From positions 22,482 through 86,481 of the forward strand of contig JH720320.1 of NCBI GenBank assembly GCA_000231825.2: a DNA stretch of 64,000 nucleotides. The letters run 5' to 3'. Of the stretch, positions 26,913-38,541 are shown in pieces; positions within the stretch are counted from its first letter, which is position 1, and each line of letters opens with the position of its first letter. The stretch is from Tetrahymena elliotti 4EA (lineage: Eukaryota; Ciliophora; Oligohymenophorea; Hymenostomatida; Tetrahymenidae). The notes beneath the pieces are model-generated. The model saw only the letters and a list, made by a program, of their open reading frames with translations. It ran no database searches and was not told the origin of the DNA. A program made the position numbers and the translations under genes.

Positions 26913-28440
26913 TTTAATATTTTTTTTATATTTAATTATTTTGGCATATTCAATTAAGAAATATGCTTTTTAATGATGAAATTGATCACTAAGATTTTTG
27001 AAGCACTACCCAAATTTATTTAACATCTAATTAATTCTTACTTCAAATAACAATAAATATGGCTTTCTTGATTAATAATCCCTTTAATAAATTGATTATT
27101 TATTTATTGAGTGTAAACAAATAAAAAAACTAATTATTTTTGTGGTTTTTAGAACAAATAAAATTTGGACTTCTATAAAGGAGAAAAAAGTTAATAAAAT
27201 TTTAACTTTAGTAATCCTCCTCTTAATTTTTGCAATTTCTTAATGATTTCTGATGAGTAAAAACATTAATTTACATCACAAAAATTTTAAAAATTTTATA
27301 ACTAAAATAATTACACTTTCCTACTTTCCTGTTCCAAATTCATGAAATATTTTAGTTATGTTAAACATTAATTTTACCATTTAAAATTTTTAAATTGGTA
27401 AATATCAAATCAGTATTATGAATAAATTTTTATTAAAAAATATATTAGTTCTTATTTTTTTATTTAAGATTTAAAGATAAGGCTTTTTGCATTTCTAATT
27501 GTATGAAAATTGTTTATTATTTCAAAATTTTATTTAAAGCTTTACTTTGAAAAATATTTATGTTAATTTAGGTTTTTAAAGTATTATTCTTTCAAATTAT
27601 CTCACTAAAATATTTTTAATTTAATCAAATTATGAAAATATTATTTTGCCATTTTCAATCCTTTTTTCAAGAAGTAAATCCTACTATGATATTTTTCAAT
27701 AATATCACTTTTTAAATAAAAATGTTGTACTCAAATATTTTTAGAAGAGTTTAATATAAAATTCTCTTCACCTTAGAAGTCTTGTTTGAAATCAATTTGT
27801 AATTAAGAATAAATTTTAATAAGAATATTTTAGATATCATTAAAAAATTTGATTGTTGTGTTGCTGAAGTATATTTTTGGTTTCTGTTTTTTGCCTAATT
27901 TTAAATAAATTATGGCTAAAAACAATCGAAATAATTAAAAAAAATTCTTTAAAGTATAAACACCAATGAAATCTATAAGTCCATTGATATTTTGAATAGA
28001 AAATATTGCAATTTACATTAACCCAAAAAATGTATGAATATTACTTTAAATAGTTCACAAAAATAGGAAATATTTTGTAACATTTTTAGAAATATTTAAG
28101 TAAAATATTAATATAAAAATAATTTATTGATATATTTTTTATAACATTTTTTTATTCCATTAGTCAACTTATTAAATAAAAGGGCTATTTGGTAGAAGAA
28201 GTAAATTCTAATTAAATACTAAAAAAATTTATAACAACATGAATGAATCAACTAAATTTTTTTTCCTCCAGCAAAAAATTATTAAATTAAAAGTAATCTT
28301 TTCAAAAATTAGTATTTATTTATTTGCAAACTTTTTAAATGAAATAAATTATTTTAAAAAATAGAAATACACAAATGAAAAAAGAAATGAAAAAATACAG
28401 AAGCTAATATATTATTCATATTCACCACAAATAAAAGAAA
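26913..28440. other. AT-rich intergenic spacer
   Basis: This is about 1.5 kb of very AT-rich sequence between the start of an ABCG gene and the decayed ABCG fragment. I see no sustained frame, RNA gene or array in it. The missing 3' part of the decayed copy is not recognisable here by eye. Confidence 0.5.
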
Positions 28441-28770
28441 CTCACTGATATTCATAGTTTCTGTTAGTAAATCATCGCGCATAACATAATTACTAATTCT
28501 GAGAATGTAAAGCTGTATAGAGTTAAATATTAACTAAAATTTCTCCTTCTAATATTGACTTATTTGAACATATAATCTTTTTAATAAGAAAATTTAAGAG
28601 TTTGGTTTTTCCAGCATCAGAAGACCCTTCATACAATAATTTAAAAATAAAATATTAGCTTGTAATAAACCTACTAAGATACCAGTAACTTAAGAGCTAG
28701 AAAATATGTTATCAACTCCTTTAATTATTTTTTTGAGTAGCTTTGCTGGTTTTCATTGAATCAGGTGTGA
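28441..28770 (-). pseudogene. Decayed ABCG ATPase-domain fragment
   Basis: This is a broken 5' piece of a second-subfamily ABCG gene. Reading leftwards, KKIIKGVDNIFSSSQVTGIL corresponds to EIIKGIDGIFPNSQVTAILG of the intact neighbours. An intron-like gap and GSSDAGKTKLLN follow, in which the third Gly of Walker A has become Asp. Next come ILEGEILVN and, after a frame break, YVMRDDLLTETMN. No start codon reads through: a TGA precedes the first conserved block, and a second arises at the frame break before the Q-loop. Signature, Walker B, H-loop and membrane half are all absent. It lies 195 bp past the stop of the gene at 29.0 kb, on the same strand. This fits a partial duplication left over from expansion of the array. 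It may still be carried on read-through transcripts, but it should not encode a working ATPase. Confidence 0.85.
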
Positions 28771-28964
28771 TTATTATGAAACAAACTTTGCTAAACTTAC
28801 AAATTAAGTAAACCAAATAATTAATTTTTTGTTTCTTTGCTTTATGATTCAAATAACGAGCTTAGTAATAAAATAAATAAACAAAGTGATTGAAGTAAAT
28901 ACAGAATAATTTTATTTTTATTATTTGATATTTAGAATTATTTTTAGAATTTTAATTTCTTTTT

Positions 28965-31352
28965 TCATTATAATGTTTTAAGGGATCTTTTTAAAAAGAA
29001 TAATGCTAGTAAAAGATAGGCTAAGAACATTAGACATAAATATCCTGCTGCTTCCCATTTACCAAATTCAATATTTTCTGAAACTATAGGATTTGGTATA
29101 AAATTAGTTTGGACATACTCATTTTAAACAAAAGCTTAATATGCATAATTGAAAGGAGAGATATACTAAACCCAAGATATCCAACTTGCTAGATCTCCTC
29201 TAATTTGATTAAAAGAATTATGTTTTAAAACTAAATTACTTTATTTTTAATTTACCTATTCTTAAAAAACCCTGAGAAAGGGAGTAATGGCAAGGTTATT
29301 AATTAAGCAACACCAAATGCAATATTTGGGTCTTTAAAAAGGCATCCTTCAAAATAGCCAGCTGCAATACCAGTAAATTGTAAAATAATTGTAACAAAAG
29401 TAAAGAATAAAAATGCTTCTGTATCATCTCTTAAACCAGCCATCCAATAAACTATATTTAGAACAATAATTTATATATTACGAATAGAAATAAAATAATT
29501 ACCTATTGAACAAAATATTATTGGTAATATAAAATCAAATACAAGGTCAACAAAAAGCTTTCCAAAAAAATAAGGCAATAATTTATATAGCTTGGAGTTT
29601 TCTTCTCTTAAAAAAACTTATCTTTCAATAGGGATAGACAATGTGGCTGCATTCATTGATTCCATAAAGGCGCCTACTGCAAGAAAAAATAAAAGACCAT
29701 TTTTATTTCTAACTTCTATCACATCATAAGGGTCATTTTCACCATCTAAATATTATGACTTCAATTTAGCATTTTTTTATTTCTTAAAAAATAGAAAAAT
29801 TACTTGGTAATTTATAGTAGACTAGTCCTAAGAATAGAGCCATTATTATAGATTAAACTAATTTAGCTTTAAAAAGAATAGGATTTCTCAATTAAATAAG
29901 AATAGTTCTCTTAACAATATAATAAAATTGCATATAAAGTGGTAAATATTTTTAGATTGGGACAAGATCCTATTTATTAGAAATGTTTATATCTTTTTCA
30001 ATATCACCTTAAAGTATTGCTTCATAATTTTAGAAAAAAAGATCAGTGTTTACAGTGTCTGTTTCATTATCCTGGCTCATAATTTACATGTAATAATCTA
30101 TTAAATAATTTAAATCTTTTGAAATATTGTTTTTAAAAAACTTGGTTACCTGCTGGGTTAGAGTGAATAGGGCAATCAAAACCTTATTTTGAGAAATAGT
30201 TCTATATTTCATCTCTTCCAGCTCCTTAATAAATAAACTTGCCATGAACCATTAGCATAACTTTGTCAAACATATTCCATATTTCAGAGGAGGGTTAATG
30301 GATAGTAAAAACGACAGTTCTTTTCTTTTCATGAGCAAACATTCTTAATCTGTCTATTAGAATGTATGCATTAAAGCTATTATTTTACAAAAGAAAATCA
30401 GAAACAATTTAGAGTAATTGGTTGTTAAAAATATTTATTTCATTTACAAAATAAAAACTTTAATTTGATTTAGATAGAGATTAATAGAAGAAATTAGCTA
30501 AACAAATAATTTATTAAATTTTTAAGTAATTTAACATTTAAAGTAATCTTCATCATAATTTAAATAAAAACTGTGGTTTCATCTTAATAATTGATATTTT
30601 GTTAATTAAAAATGTAAATTTTTTATTTAGTTTGTTTCTATTTTTAACTATATTGATGAAGAAATTAAAGTTTTCAAAAAAGTGTTCATCAATTATATTT
30701 ACCTATCTAAACCAGAAGTAGGTTCATCCAAAAATATAGATTAGGGATCACAAACTAGTTCAAATCCAATAGAAGTTCTTTTTCTCTCACCACCTGATAT
30801 ACCCTTGACAAATTAACCACCTATCTAAGTGTTTTGACATTTTTCAAGTTTTAATTGCTTGATGATATCATCCACTATTTAATTTTTATTTTAATAACTT
30901 CCTTTAGCTTTCATATTTGCAGCGAAAGTAAGACATTCTCTAACAGTCATAGACCCAGTAAGAATATCATCTTACATTACATAGTTAGCGAAGGTAGAAA
31001 AAGATTTGCTTGAGTAAGGTTATCCATTTACTAAAACTTCTCCTTCTAACTAATTTGTGTTTGATTAAGCTATTCTCTTAGTAATTATATTAAGAAGAGT
31101 TGTCTTACCAGCACCTGAAGATCCTTTTAATTTATATAAAAAATTACAAAAGAATCAACAAAAAAAATATTATTAACCTAAAATAGCTGTGACTTATGAA
31201 TTAGGAAATATTCCATCAATACCTTTAATGATCTCCTAAGTACCATTTTTGGTCTTTATAGAATATTTGAGATTTTTAAAAGTAAAATCAAGTTAATTTT
31301 GAAAGATGCTTTCTTCTGAGTAGTTTTGAAGTAATTTTTACTATAGCTTCAT
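28965..31352 (-). CDS. ABCG/White-family half transporter (596 aa, complete, second subfamily)
   Basis: This is a complete half transporter starting at 31352 (MKLQQKLLQNYSEES...). Introns at 31124-31177, 30377-30702, 30098-30149, 29746-29803, 29452-29502 and 29200-29255 leave exactly 597 codons with the TGA at 28965-28967. Motifs are [53 protein letters not shown] and [11 protein letters not shown]. The membrane half has [39 protein letters not shown] and [14 protein letters not shown], and ends LKRSLKTLQ. It is the closest relative of the gene at 33.4 kb: all six intron positions match, and both flanks are similar. Two oddities are the first donor, which reads GTTAAT rather than GTAA/GTAT, and the second intron, which is 326 nt against 56 nt in the sister gene. 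All catalytic residues are intact. Confidence 0.95.
30377..30702 (-). other. Expanded intron 2 of an ABCG gene
   Basis: This intron splits the Ser codon after Walker B (SGLD-S). Its outer parts match the 56-nt intron of the sister gene (34847-34902): both carry TTCATCAATTATATTTAC at the donor end, and both join the same codons. About 270 nt of extra AT-rich sequence sits in the middle with no coding potential that I can see. Confidence 0.8.
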
Positions 31353-33428
31353 CGTCTTCTTCTTTTTTAATTACAAAAACTAATTTTATTTTAGTTTATT
31401 TCAATTTTATTAATTTAATTTTCATTAAGGAGGGTTGTTGTAAGAACACTTTTTTCAAAAAGCTATCTTTAAAGCAAGGAAAAAGGTGTCACTTTATATC
31501 CGTAAGCTCTAAAAAAATATTAATTCATCCCACCTACAACCTATATTTGTTAATTTTATTAAGCTCGAATAAAATCATATTAAAGGTTGAAAGTTTAGAT
31601 AACTCATAAAAATATTTTAAATAAATTTAAGTTATTTTCTCATTCTACATTATTTAATTTCTAAAATTCACTTCACATTTTTCTTTTGAATAACAAAAAT
31701 TTTTAGTTTTCTTTAACCTTCTTCTAAATTTTGTTAACTCCTGATTAATTCTAAAGAAATCAATTACTCTCAATTTTCTTTGTTCCTTCTATTTTTGTTA
31801 ATTACAAAAGGAAACATGAATACCAATATAAGCAAAAACACAAATCATTTATTTTAATTTTCTTTTATAAATTAAAATATACAAAGGACATTACTTATTA
31901 AAGCTTATACTTACACAAGTCCACAATATTCTATTTTTCATTCATATAAAATTTCTGAATCATTGAAATATTTCTTTAGCTTAACTTGTTATTTATGAAC
32001 ATAATTTCAATTAAATAAACAAAAAAGTTATTTTAAATAATTTATCTGCTATTGCTCAATTAATTTATTTCAAATAGCTAAAAGACCTCGAATCAAAATT
32101 TGAAGAATTGTGTAATGAACCTTAAAATAGATTTTGATAATAAATTAATTACCATAATTTTTGGAAAGAAAAAAAAATCGCTATGTAAAACTAATCTTGT
32201 TTACTTTTTCTTTATCTATAAATTATTAAATATTTTAAGAGGCATAATAAAATTTTCAATCATTTTAATAAATATTGTTTTTAAATAAAAAATGGATTTC
32301 ATTTGCTGATTCTAAAGAGAATATTGATACTACTTTAAGCAAAATCAAATCAATCAATATGATGTTTAATCATAATAAACCACTAATGTTTAATACTTGC
32401 TAACATAAATAAATTATTATGTTTATTCTAAAATCTAATTTTATATTTTTATTTATCATTCAAATTATAATAATATAATATTTTTACGTAAGTATTTTTG
32501 TTTTTTCTATGTCAAAAAATTATTTTAAGGAGCTGCTATCAAATTCAAAAAGATATCATAAATGAAATGATTTAGCCTTTTATTTTTAAGATAAAATGAT
32601 AAGATAATTAAAAATTTTGAAAATAGAAATTTCGTTTATGTTAACTTCAAAAATTTATAACATTTTCCTGTATTAATTTTTAAGTTTAGTTTATTTTTGC
32701 AAAGCAGGATAACTAAAATACAGATATCTGATATTTTTTCTGCCTGTATTGAGTAAGAATTTATAAAATTGTTGAAGAAAAAATGAACAAACTAAAGATT
32801 AATTCTGATGTGGATGAATGTTTTGTTAAAAATAAGATTTATCTAATAAAATTTAAAAGAAATATTTTACAAAAGAGGTTTAAAATTAAAACTTGAAATA
32901 AAAAACTATAAAATAAATTAAAATTTAAAAAATTATTAAATTATTAATCGAAAATCTTATTTATAAGGATTATGTCCATAAACTTAAAGTAACCCAATCA
33001 AAAAAAAATAGATGATCTCAAATTACTATTCTTTTTGAATAGTGTTTGGATATTTTTACTTTATTTTCATAGAGACTACATAGTATTCTAAACAAGCCTT
33101 GTTAATTCTATTAATTATTTAATAGGATTAGAGTTAAAACTTTACTGATCTAAGATTTGCTTTAATTGTTCAATCTTTATTTTGAAAACTTAATATTCCT
33201 CTTTTTTTCTCTAAAAATGCAAATTAGGTTGATCAATTAATAATTTGATTATTTTTTTCTAAAAAAAAAGAAAACAAACTTAAAAAAAATTGATTTTATT
33301 CTTATATTTTATTGATAAGATTAGTTGAATAATATGAGATAAAAACCAAAATGAATGAAGTAAATACATAATAATTATTTTATTAAATTAGATAATTTAG
33401 ATTTATTTTTAGGTTTTAATTTATTTTT
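31353..33428. other. AT-rich intergenic spacer with duplicated flanks
   Basis: This spacer of about 2.1 kb lies between the two sister ABCG genes. The part next to 31352 (to about 31.8 kb) resembles the region upstream of the sister gene. The part next to 33428 resembles the region downstream of 28965. So the ancestral duplication included flanks. The short plus-strand frame 32100-32288 has no motif and is probably chance. Confidence 0.6.
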
Positions 33429-35532
33429 TCATTATAATGTTTTTAGAGATCTTTTTAAAAAGAAAAATGCTAGTAAAAGATAGCCTACAAGCATTAGGCA
33501 CAAATAACCAACTGCTTCCCATTTACCGAATTCAATATTTTCTGCATCAATAGGATTTGGTATGAAATAGGTTTACTCATATTCGTTTTAAACATATGCC
33601 TAATATGCATAATTGAAAGGAGAGATATACTATACCCAAGAAATCCAGCTTGCAAGATCACCTCTAATTTGATGAAAATAATTATATTTAAAAATAAATT
33701 GTTTGTTAAAAAAAGCTTACCTATTCTTATAAAATCCCGAGAAAGGGAATAACGGCAAGGTTATTAATTAAGCTACACCATAAGCAAGATTTGGGTCTTT
33801 AAAAAGGCATCCTTCAAAATAACCAGCTGCAATACCAGTAAATTATAAAATAACTGTAATAAAACAAAAGAATAAAAATGCTTAAGCATCTTCTCTTAAA
33901 CCAACCATCCAATAAACTATATTAAAAACAAAAATTTAAAAATTGTAAATAAAAATAAAATAATTACTTATGCAACAAAATATTATAGGTATGATAAAAT
34001 CAAACACAAGATCAACAAAAAGCTTTCCAAAGAAGTAAGGGAATATTTTGTAAAGTTTAGAGTTTTCTTCTCTCAAAAAAATTTATCTTTCAGTAGGGAT
34101 AGACAATGTAGCTGCATTCATTGATTCCATAAAAGCTCCTGTTGCAAGGAAGAATAAAAAACCATTTTTATTTTTAACATCAATTACATTATAAGGATCA
34201 TTTTCACCATCTAAATATTATAAATATTATGAAATCAATTTAGTTTTTTTTATTTCTTAAAATAAAAATTACTAGGTAATTTATAGTATATTATTCCTAA
34301 GAATAGAGCCAAGCCTACAATTTATCCTAATTTAGCTTTGAAAAGGATAGGACTCCTCACTTAAATAAGAATAGTTCTCTTAACAATATAATAAAATTGC
34401 ATATAAAGTGGTAAATATTTTTAACTTGGTACAAATTCTTATTTATTAGAAATGCTTATATCGTTTTCAACATTGTCTTTAAGTATTACTTCATAATTTT
34501 AGAAATAAAGAGCAGTGTTTCCAACATTTGCTTAATTATTCTGGTCCATAATTGACATGTAATAATCTATTAAATAATTTTAATGGTTTTTAACTAATAT
34601 TTTTAAAAAACTTAGTTACCTGCTGGGTTAGAGTGAATAGGGCAATCAAAACCTTAATTTGAGAAATAGCTCTATATTTAATTTTTTCCCGATCCTTAAT
34701 AGATAAACTTACCATTTACCATTAACATAATTCTGTCAAACATGTTCCATATTTCAGAGGAGGGTTAATGGATAGTAAAGACGACGGTTCTTTTCTTTTC
34801 ATGAGCGAACATTCTTAATCTGTCAATTAGAATGTATGCATTAAAGCTTTTATTTTATTAATGGAGTTAGTATTCAAAAAGGTTTTCATCAATTATATTT
34901 ACCTATCTAAACCAGATGTAGGTTCATCCAAAAATATAGATTAAGGATCGCAAACTAGTTCAAATCCAATAGAAGTTCTTTTTCTCTCTCCACCTGAAAT
35001 ACCCTTCACAAATTAGCCACCTATCTAAGTGTTTTGACATTTTTCAAGTTTTAATTGCTTGATAATATCATTCACTATTTAATTTTTATTTTCATAACTT
35101 CCTTTAGCTTTCATATTCGCAGCAAAAGTAAGACATTCTCTAACAGTCATAGTCTCAGTAAGGATATCATCTTACATTACATAGTTTGCAAAAGTAGAAA
35201 AAGATTCGCTTGTATAAGGTTATCCATTTACTAAAACTTCTCCTTCTAACGAATTTGTGCCTGATTATGCTATTCTCTTAGTTATTATATTAAGAAGAGT
35301 TGTCTTACCAGCACCTGAAGACCCTTTTTATTTATATAAAAATTAGAAAAAAATAATAGCAAAAAAATTATGAACCTAAAATAGCTGTGACTTATGAATT
35401 AGGAAATATTCCATCAATACCTTTAATGATCTCCTAAGTACCTTTTTTGGTCTTTATAGAATACTTGAGATTTTTAAAAGTAAAATCAAGTTAATTTTTA
35501 TCTGTGTATTCTTCTGAGTGAGTTTTATTCAT
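33429..35532 (-). CDS. ABCG/White-family half transporter (590 aa, complete, second subfamily)
   Basis: This is a complete half transporter starting at 35532 (MNKTHSEEYTDK...), the first gene of the minus-strand array in transcription order. Introns at 35324-35375, 34847-34902, 34567-34619, 34211-34272, 33917-33967 and 33664-33720 leave 591 codons with the TGA at 33429-33431. The ATPase half has [32 protein letters not shown] and [11 protein letters not shown]. The membrane half has [21 protein letters not shown] and [14 protein letters not shown], and ends LKRSLKTLQ. It is nearly colinear with the gene at 29.0-31.4 kb. The first donor is GTTCAT, again unusual at the third position. Both genes keep every residue needed for ATP hydrolysis. 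The substrate is unknown. High copy number and strong similarity suggest dosage or fine specialisation rather than different basic roles. Confidence 0.95.
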
Positions 35533-35699
35533 TTTTAATACAATTTTTTTTATTTAATTATCTTTCTAATTCATGACTTTAGAGATATATTTAAAACATT
35601 AAATTCTATATATTTCATTTTATTTTTTTAATTTTCATTACCTTATCTGTTAATTTTGTTAGCATCTGATAAAATCTTATTTCAGGTTCAAGCATACTT

Positions 35700-35910
35700 A
35701 TTTACTTAAACACCATTTATAATTGCTTTTAGCTATTTTTTCATTCTGGTTTATTTAATTTAAAAAATTCCTATTACATTTTTACTTTAGAATTTACAAA
35801 AAGTTTTCATTTTCTTTAACCTTATTTAATTTAATTTAACAAATTCTTTACATTTTTACTTTTGAAATTACAAAAAGTGTTTAATTTTGTTTAACCTTTT
35901 TCAAAAATTT
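35700..35910. repeat. Degenerate local duplication upstream of an ABCG gene
   Basis: A block like ACATTTTTACTTTAGAA followed by TTACAAAAAG and a TTTAACC-type end occurs twice, at about 35.77-35.82 and 35.84-35.91 kb. One related copy lies upstream of the sister ABCG gene near 31.67-31.72 kb. The block could be a shared promoter element or simply duplicated flank. The boundaries are approximate. Confidence 0.5.
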
Positions 35911-36570
35911 ACTAACTTCTGATTAAATCTAATTAAAAATAATAAATTCTATTAATCGATTCCTAATTAAAACTGGTTACACCCAATTTTCTTTATTTTT
36001 TCTATTTTTCTAAATTCTAAAAGAAGTTTTCTTGAATAATTTAAATAAAAACCTATACAAAATGATATTTTTTAATTTTCTTTTTGGAAATGAGAAAGAA
36101 CATTCTAAAAATAATTACTTCATAATTTTTTTGTTACACAAATCAATTTATTCCAGATAATTATCTATCTAAAAATTTTCTGTAATAATTTATTTTTCAT
36201 TTAAATAAAATCTCTCAAGTATTTATTTAAATTATCATACCAGTTACAATCAATTAATAAATGAAATAATTACTACCAAATAAAAATGAGAAATCATAAA
36301 AATTCTATTTATTTTTTCTGTAAATATTTAATAAAATATAAAAAATAAAATATTATTAGAACAATTAATAGAATCAATAAATTGAAAACATCAAATTTTT
36401 ACAAATTGTTTATTTTGTAATCTGAAATCTAAATTTTTAATCTAAAATAATAATAAAATCTAATAAATATTCTCTTTATTAAATAGTAAACCTGAATAAT
36501 TTTTTGTAAAACAAAAAGATTGATTATTGATAGTATACTATTTTTAGGCTAAAAAAAAAAATAATCCAAT

Positions 36571-36655
36571 TTTTACTTTTTCTTCATAAAATTTTTACTT
36601 TTTCTTCATAAAATTTACTTTTTCTTCATAAAATTTTTACTTTTTCTTCATAAAA
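36571..36655. repeat. Four-copy tandem repeat, unit about 22 bp
   Basis: The units TTTTACTTTTTCTTCATAAA(A) lie at 36571-36591, 36592-36613, 36614-36633 and 36634-36655. They differ only in the length of the leading T run. The repeat lies in the intergenic region upstream of both divergent genes and looks like a young minisatellite. Confidence 0.95.
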
Positions 36656-37174
36656 TAAGCATTAAAAATATTAAAAATCATAATAAAATTATTTTTAATT
36701 TATTTGAACAAGAACAGTCTGAAAAAACATTTATTAGAATACAAATTTTCCATTCATAATCAAATTCTTAATAAAAATAATTTCACAATTAATTCATTTA
36801 TTATTGTTTTATTTTTTTTAGTAAAATAAAAATAAGTTAAAAGAAAATGTTGATATCATTTCCAAAAAAAATGATTTTCAAAAATTAATTAATTAAAGTT
36901 ATTATCATATCACTACTGATGATAGTATTTTTGGCTAAAATAATAATTAATAACTTCTTATATATTCAACCAATTACAACATAGATAACAAATTGTTTTT
37001 ATTTATTGACAAATCAATGATTTATTGCGAATAATCAATTTTCATTTTCAGATTTTTTTATTTGCTATTAATAATTATCAATCTTGATAAATATCTTTTT
37101 CTAGATTTTGATAAATAGTAGCATTGATAAAAAAATTTAATATTCTACTTAATATATTTTTAGTGTAGTGCAAG

Positions 37175-37954
37175 ATGTAAAAACCTATATTGTATGGATG
37201 TATTGTTTGTCCTTACACAAACAAAGTAAGATTTGCACTAGAACTTTTAAAAATTGACTATAAATATGAAGAAATAGATATTTTAACAGGCAAAAACAGG
37301 GAAAAAGCATATTTAAAAATAAATCCTTAAGGTAGAGTACCTTCTCTGACAACAATAAACAACTAAAACTTATACGACAGTTAAATTCTTTTACAATACA
37401 TAGAAGATGAATATAAGGGACTATTACCATTAGATAATTATGCAAAAGGTCTTCAAAGAATATGGATTTAGTATTTTGATAATAATATATTCTCAAAATA
37501 CCATCCTGCATTAGCTGCATTTTAAGATAATAAACAAGATGTATTACAAAAATTATAAGAAGAGCTTTTTGAAAATATGAAGTATTTTTCAAAAAACTCT
37601 GGAATATCAGAAAAGATAAAATAAAGATAAACTTGCTTTTATGAAGGAGATGTAATTCCAACTTATGCTGATATAGCAATAGCTCCTCATCTAAGAATTA
37701 TGAATATTTTTTGGAAAAATTTCCTAAATAAAGATCTATTCTAATCAGAAAAAAGTGATGAAGGAGTTTAATCTTTAAAGTAATTATATGAAAATATTCA
37801 CACACTTTAAAGCTGTTAAAATATTTCCTTTTAGCTGAAGTAGATACCAGAAAAAGGCAAAAATCAGTTGATTGATGATTTGGTCAACTCTAATTCTTTC
37901 AACTTTGAAAACTACATTGTTACTTTCCTAAAAATCAAACTAAACTAAAAATGA
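37175..37954 (+). CDS. Glutathione S-transferase-like protein (259 aa)
   Basis: This is a single-exon cytosolic GST-like enzyme, read with TAA/TAG as Gln and ending at a TGA at 37952-37954. The N-terminal thioredoxin-like domain begins LYGCIVCPYTNKVRFALELL. It carries the glutathione-site motif INPQGRVPSL with its cis-Pro, then LYDSQILLQYIEDEY, where DS stands in for the usual ES pair. The C-terminal half is helical, with GDVIPTYADIAIAPHL matching the conserved (T)xADI element of the GST C-domain. A Cys in the CPYT motif occupies the catalytic position, as in omega/DHAR/CLIC-like classes that act as thiol transferases, rather than the Ser or Tyr of classical GSTs. The length is slightly above the usual 200-240 residues. 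The long minus-strand frame at 37185-37679 is its shadow. It converges with the next gene. Confidence 0.88.
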
Positions 37955-38541
37955 ATTGAATCATTCATTCAATAATAAATAAATAAATTAAATAAAACTA
38001 AATTTACAATACATTCATGAATTAAAATGAACCATTAAATTTATTTTTTTATTATTTAAGAGTAAAATCTATTTTAATATTTCTTAATTGTTGCGAAGTT
38101 TGAGAAAAAGCTCTAATTAAAACATTTATATTTGCTCTTAAAAATATAAAGTATTATTTTCATGAGTTAAACTAGATATTAAACTATAATTTATACTAAA
38201 ATACAAGAAAAATAAAAAATAGTTTGAGAAACTACCAAAATCTTTCTTAAAAATGAGTAAATTAACATACCAGAATTAAATTGTTAGTTTAATAAAATTA
38301 CATGAGTTGAAGTTTTCATAAAAAGAAGCATATTAAAATTTTTTAATTCTTTTCCTTTAAATACATTTAGTCATTTAAAAAAATAGAAATAAAGAATATT
38401 TGTAGTAAAATTTGTATGTACAAGAATATTGAAAGCATATTTCATACTATATACACTAAATATACTTAGATTAATATTTTAAAGATATATTTTTAATTAT
38501 TTTCAATTTTGTTGATATATTTTGATAAAATTTTTAGATTT
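37955..38541. other. AT-rich convergent intergenic spacer
   Basis: This is the region between two convergent stop codons. No gene, RNA or repeat is visible. It presumably contains both polyadenylation regions. Confidence 0.5.

Larger units (their letters stand above)
35533..37174. other. AT-rich divergent intergenic region
   Basis: This region separates a minus-strand ABCG gene from the plus-strand GST-like gene, so it should hold both promoters. It contains the partial duplication at about 35.7-35.9 kb and the short tandem repeat at 36571-36655. I see no gene in it. Confidence 0.55.

Noticed and set aside
26758..26973. 71-codon plus-strand frame
   Set aside because: It is the antisense of the first exon of the ABCG gene starting at 26912.
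32100..32288. 62-codon plus-strand frame
   Set aside because: It is a short K/N/I-rich frame in spacer, with no motif.
36571..36655. CRISPR-like array
   Set aside because: The units are directly abutting with no spacers, in a eukaryotic genome, so this is a simple minisatellite.
37185..37679. 164-codon minus-strand frame
   Set aside because: It is the shadow of the GST-like gene, whose plus-strand frame has the conserved INPQGRVPSL and ADI elements.
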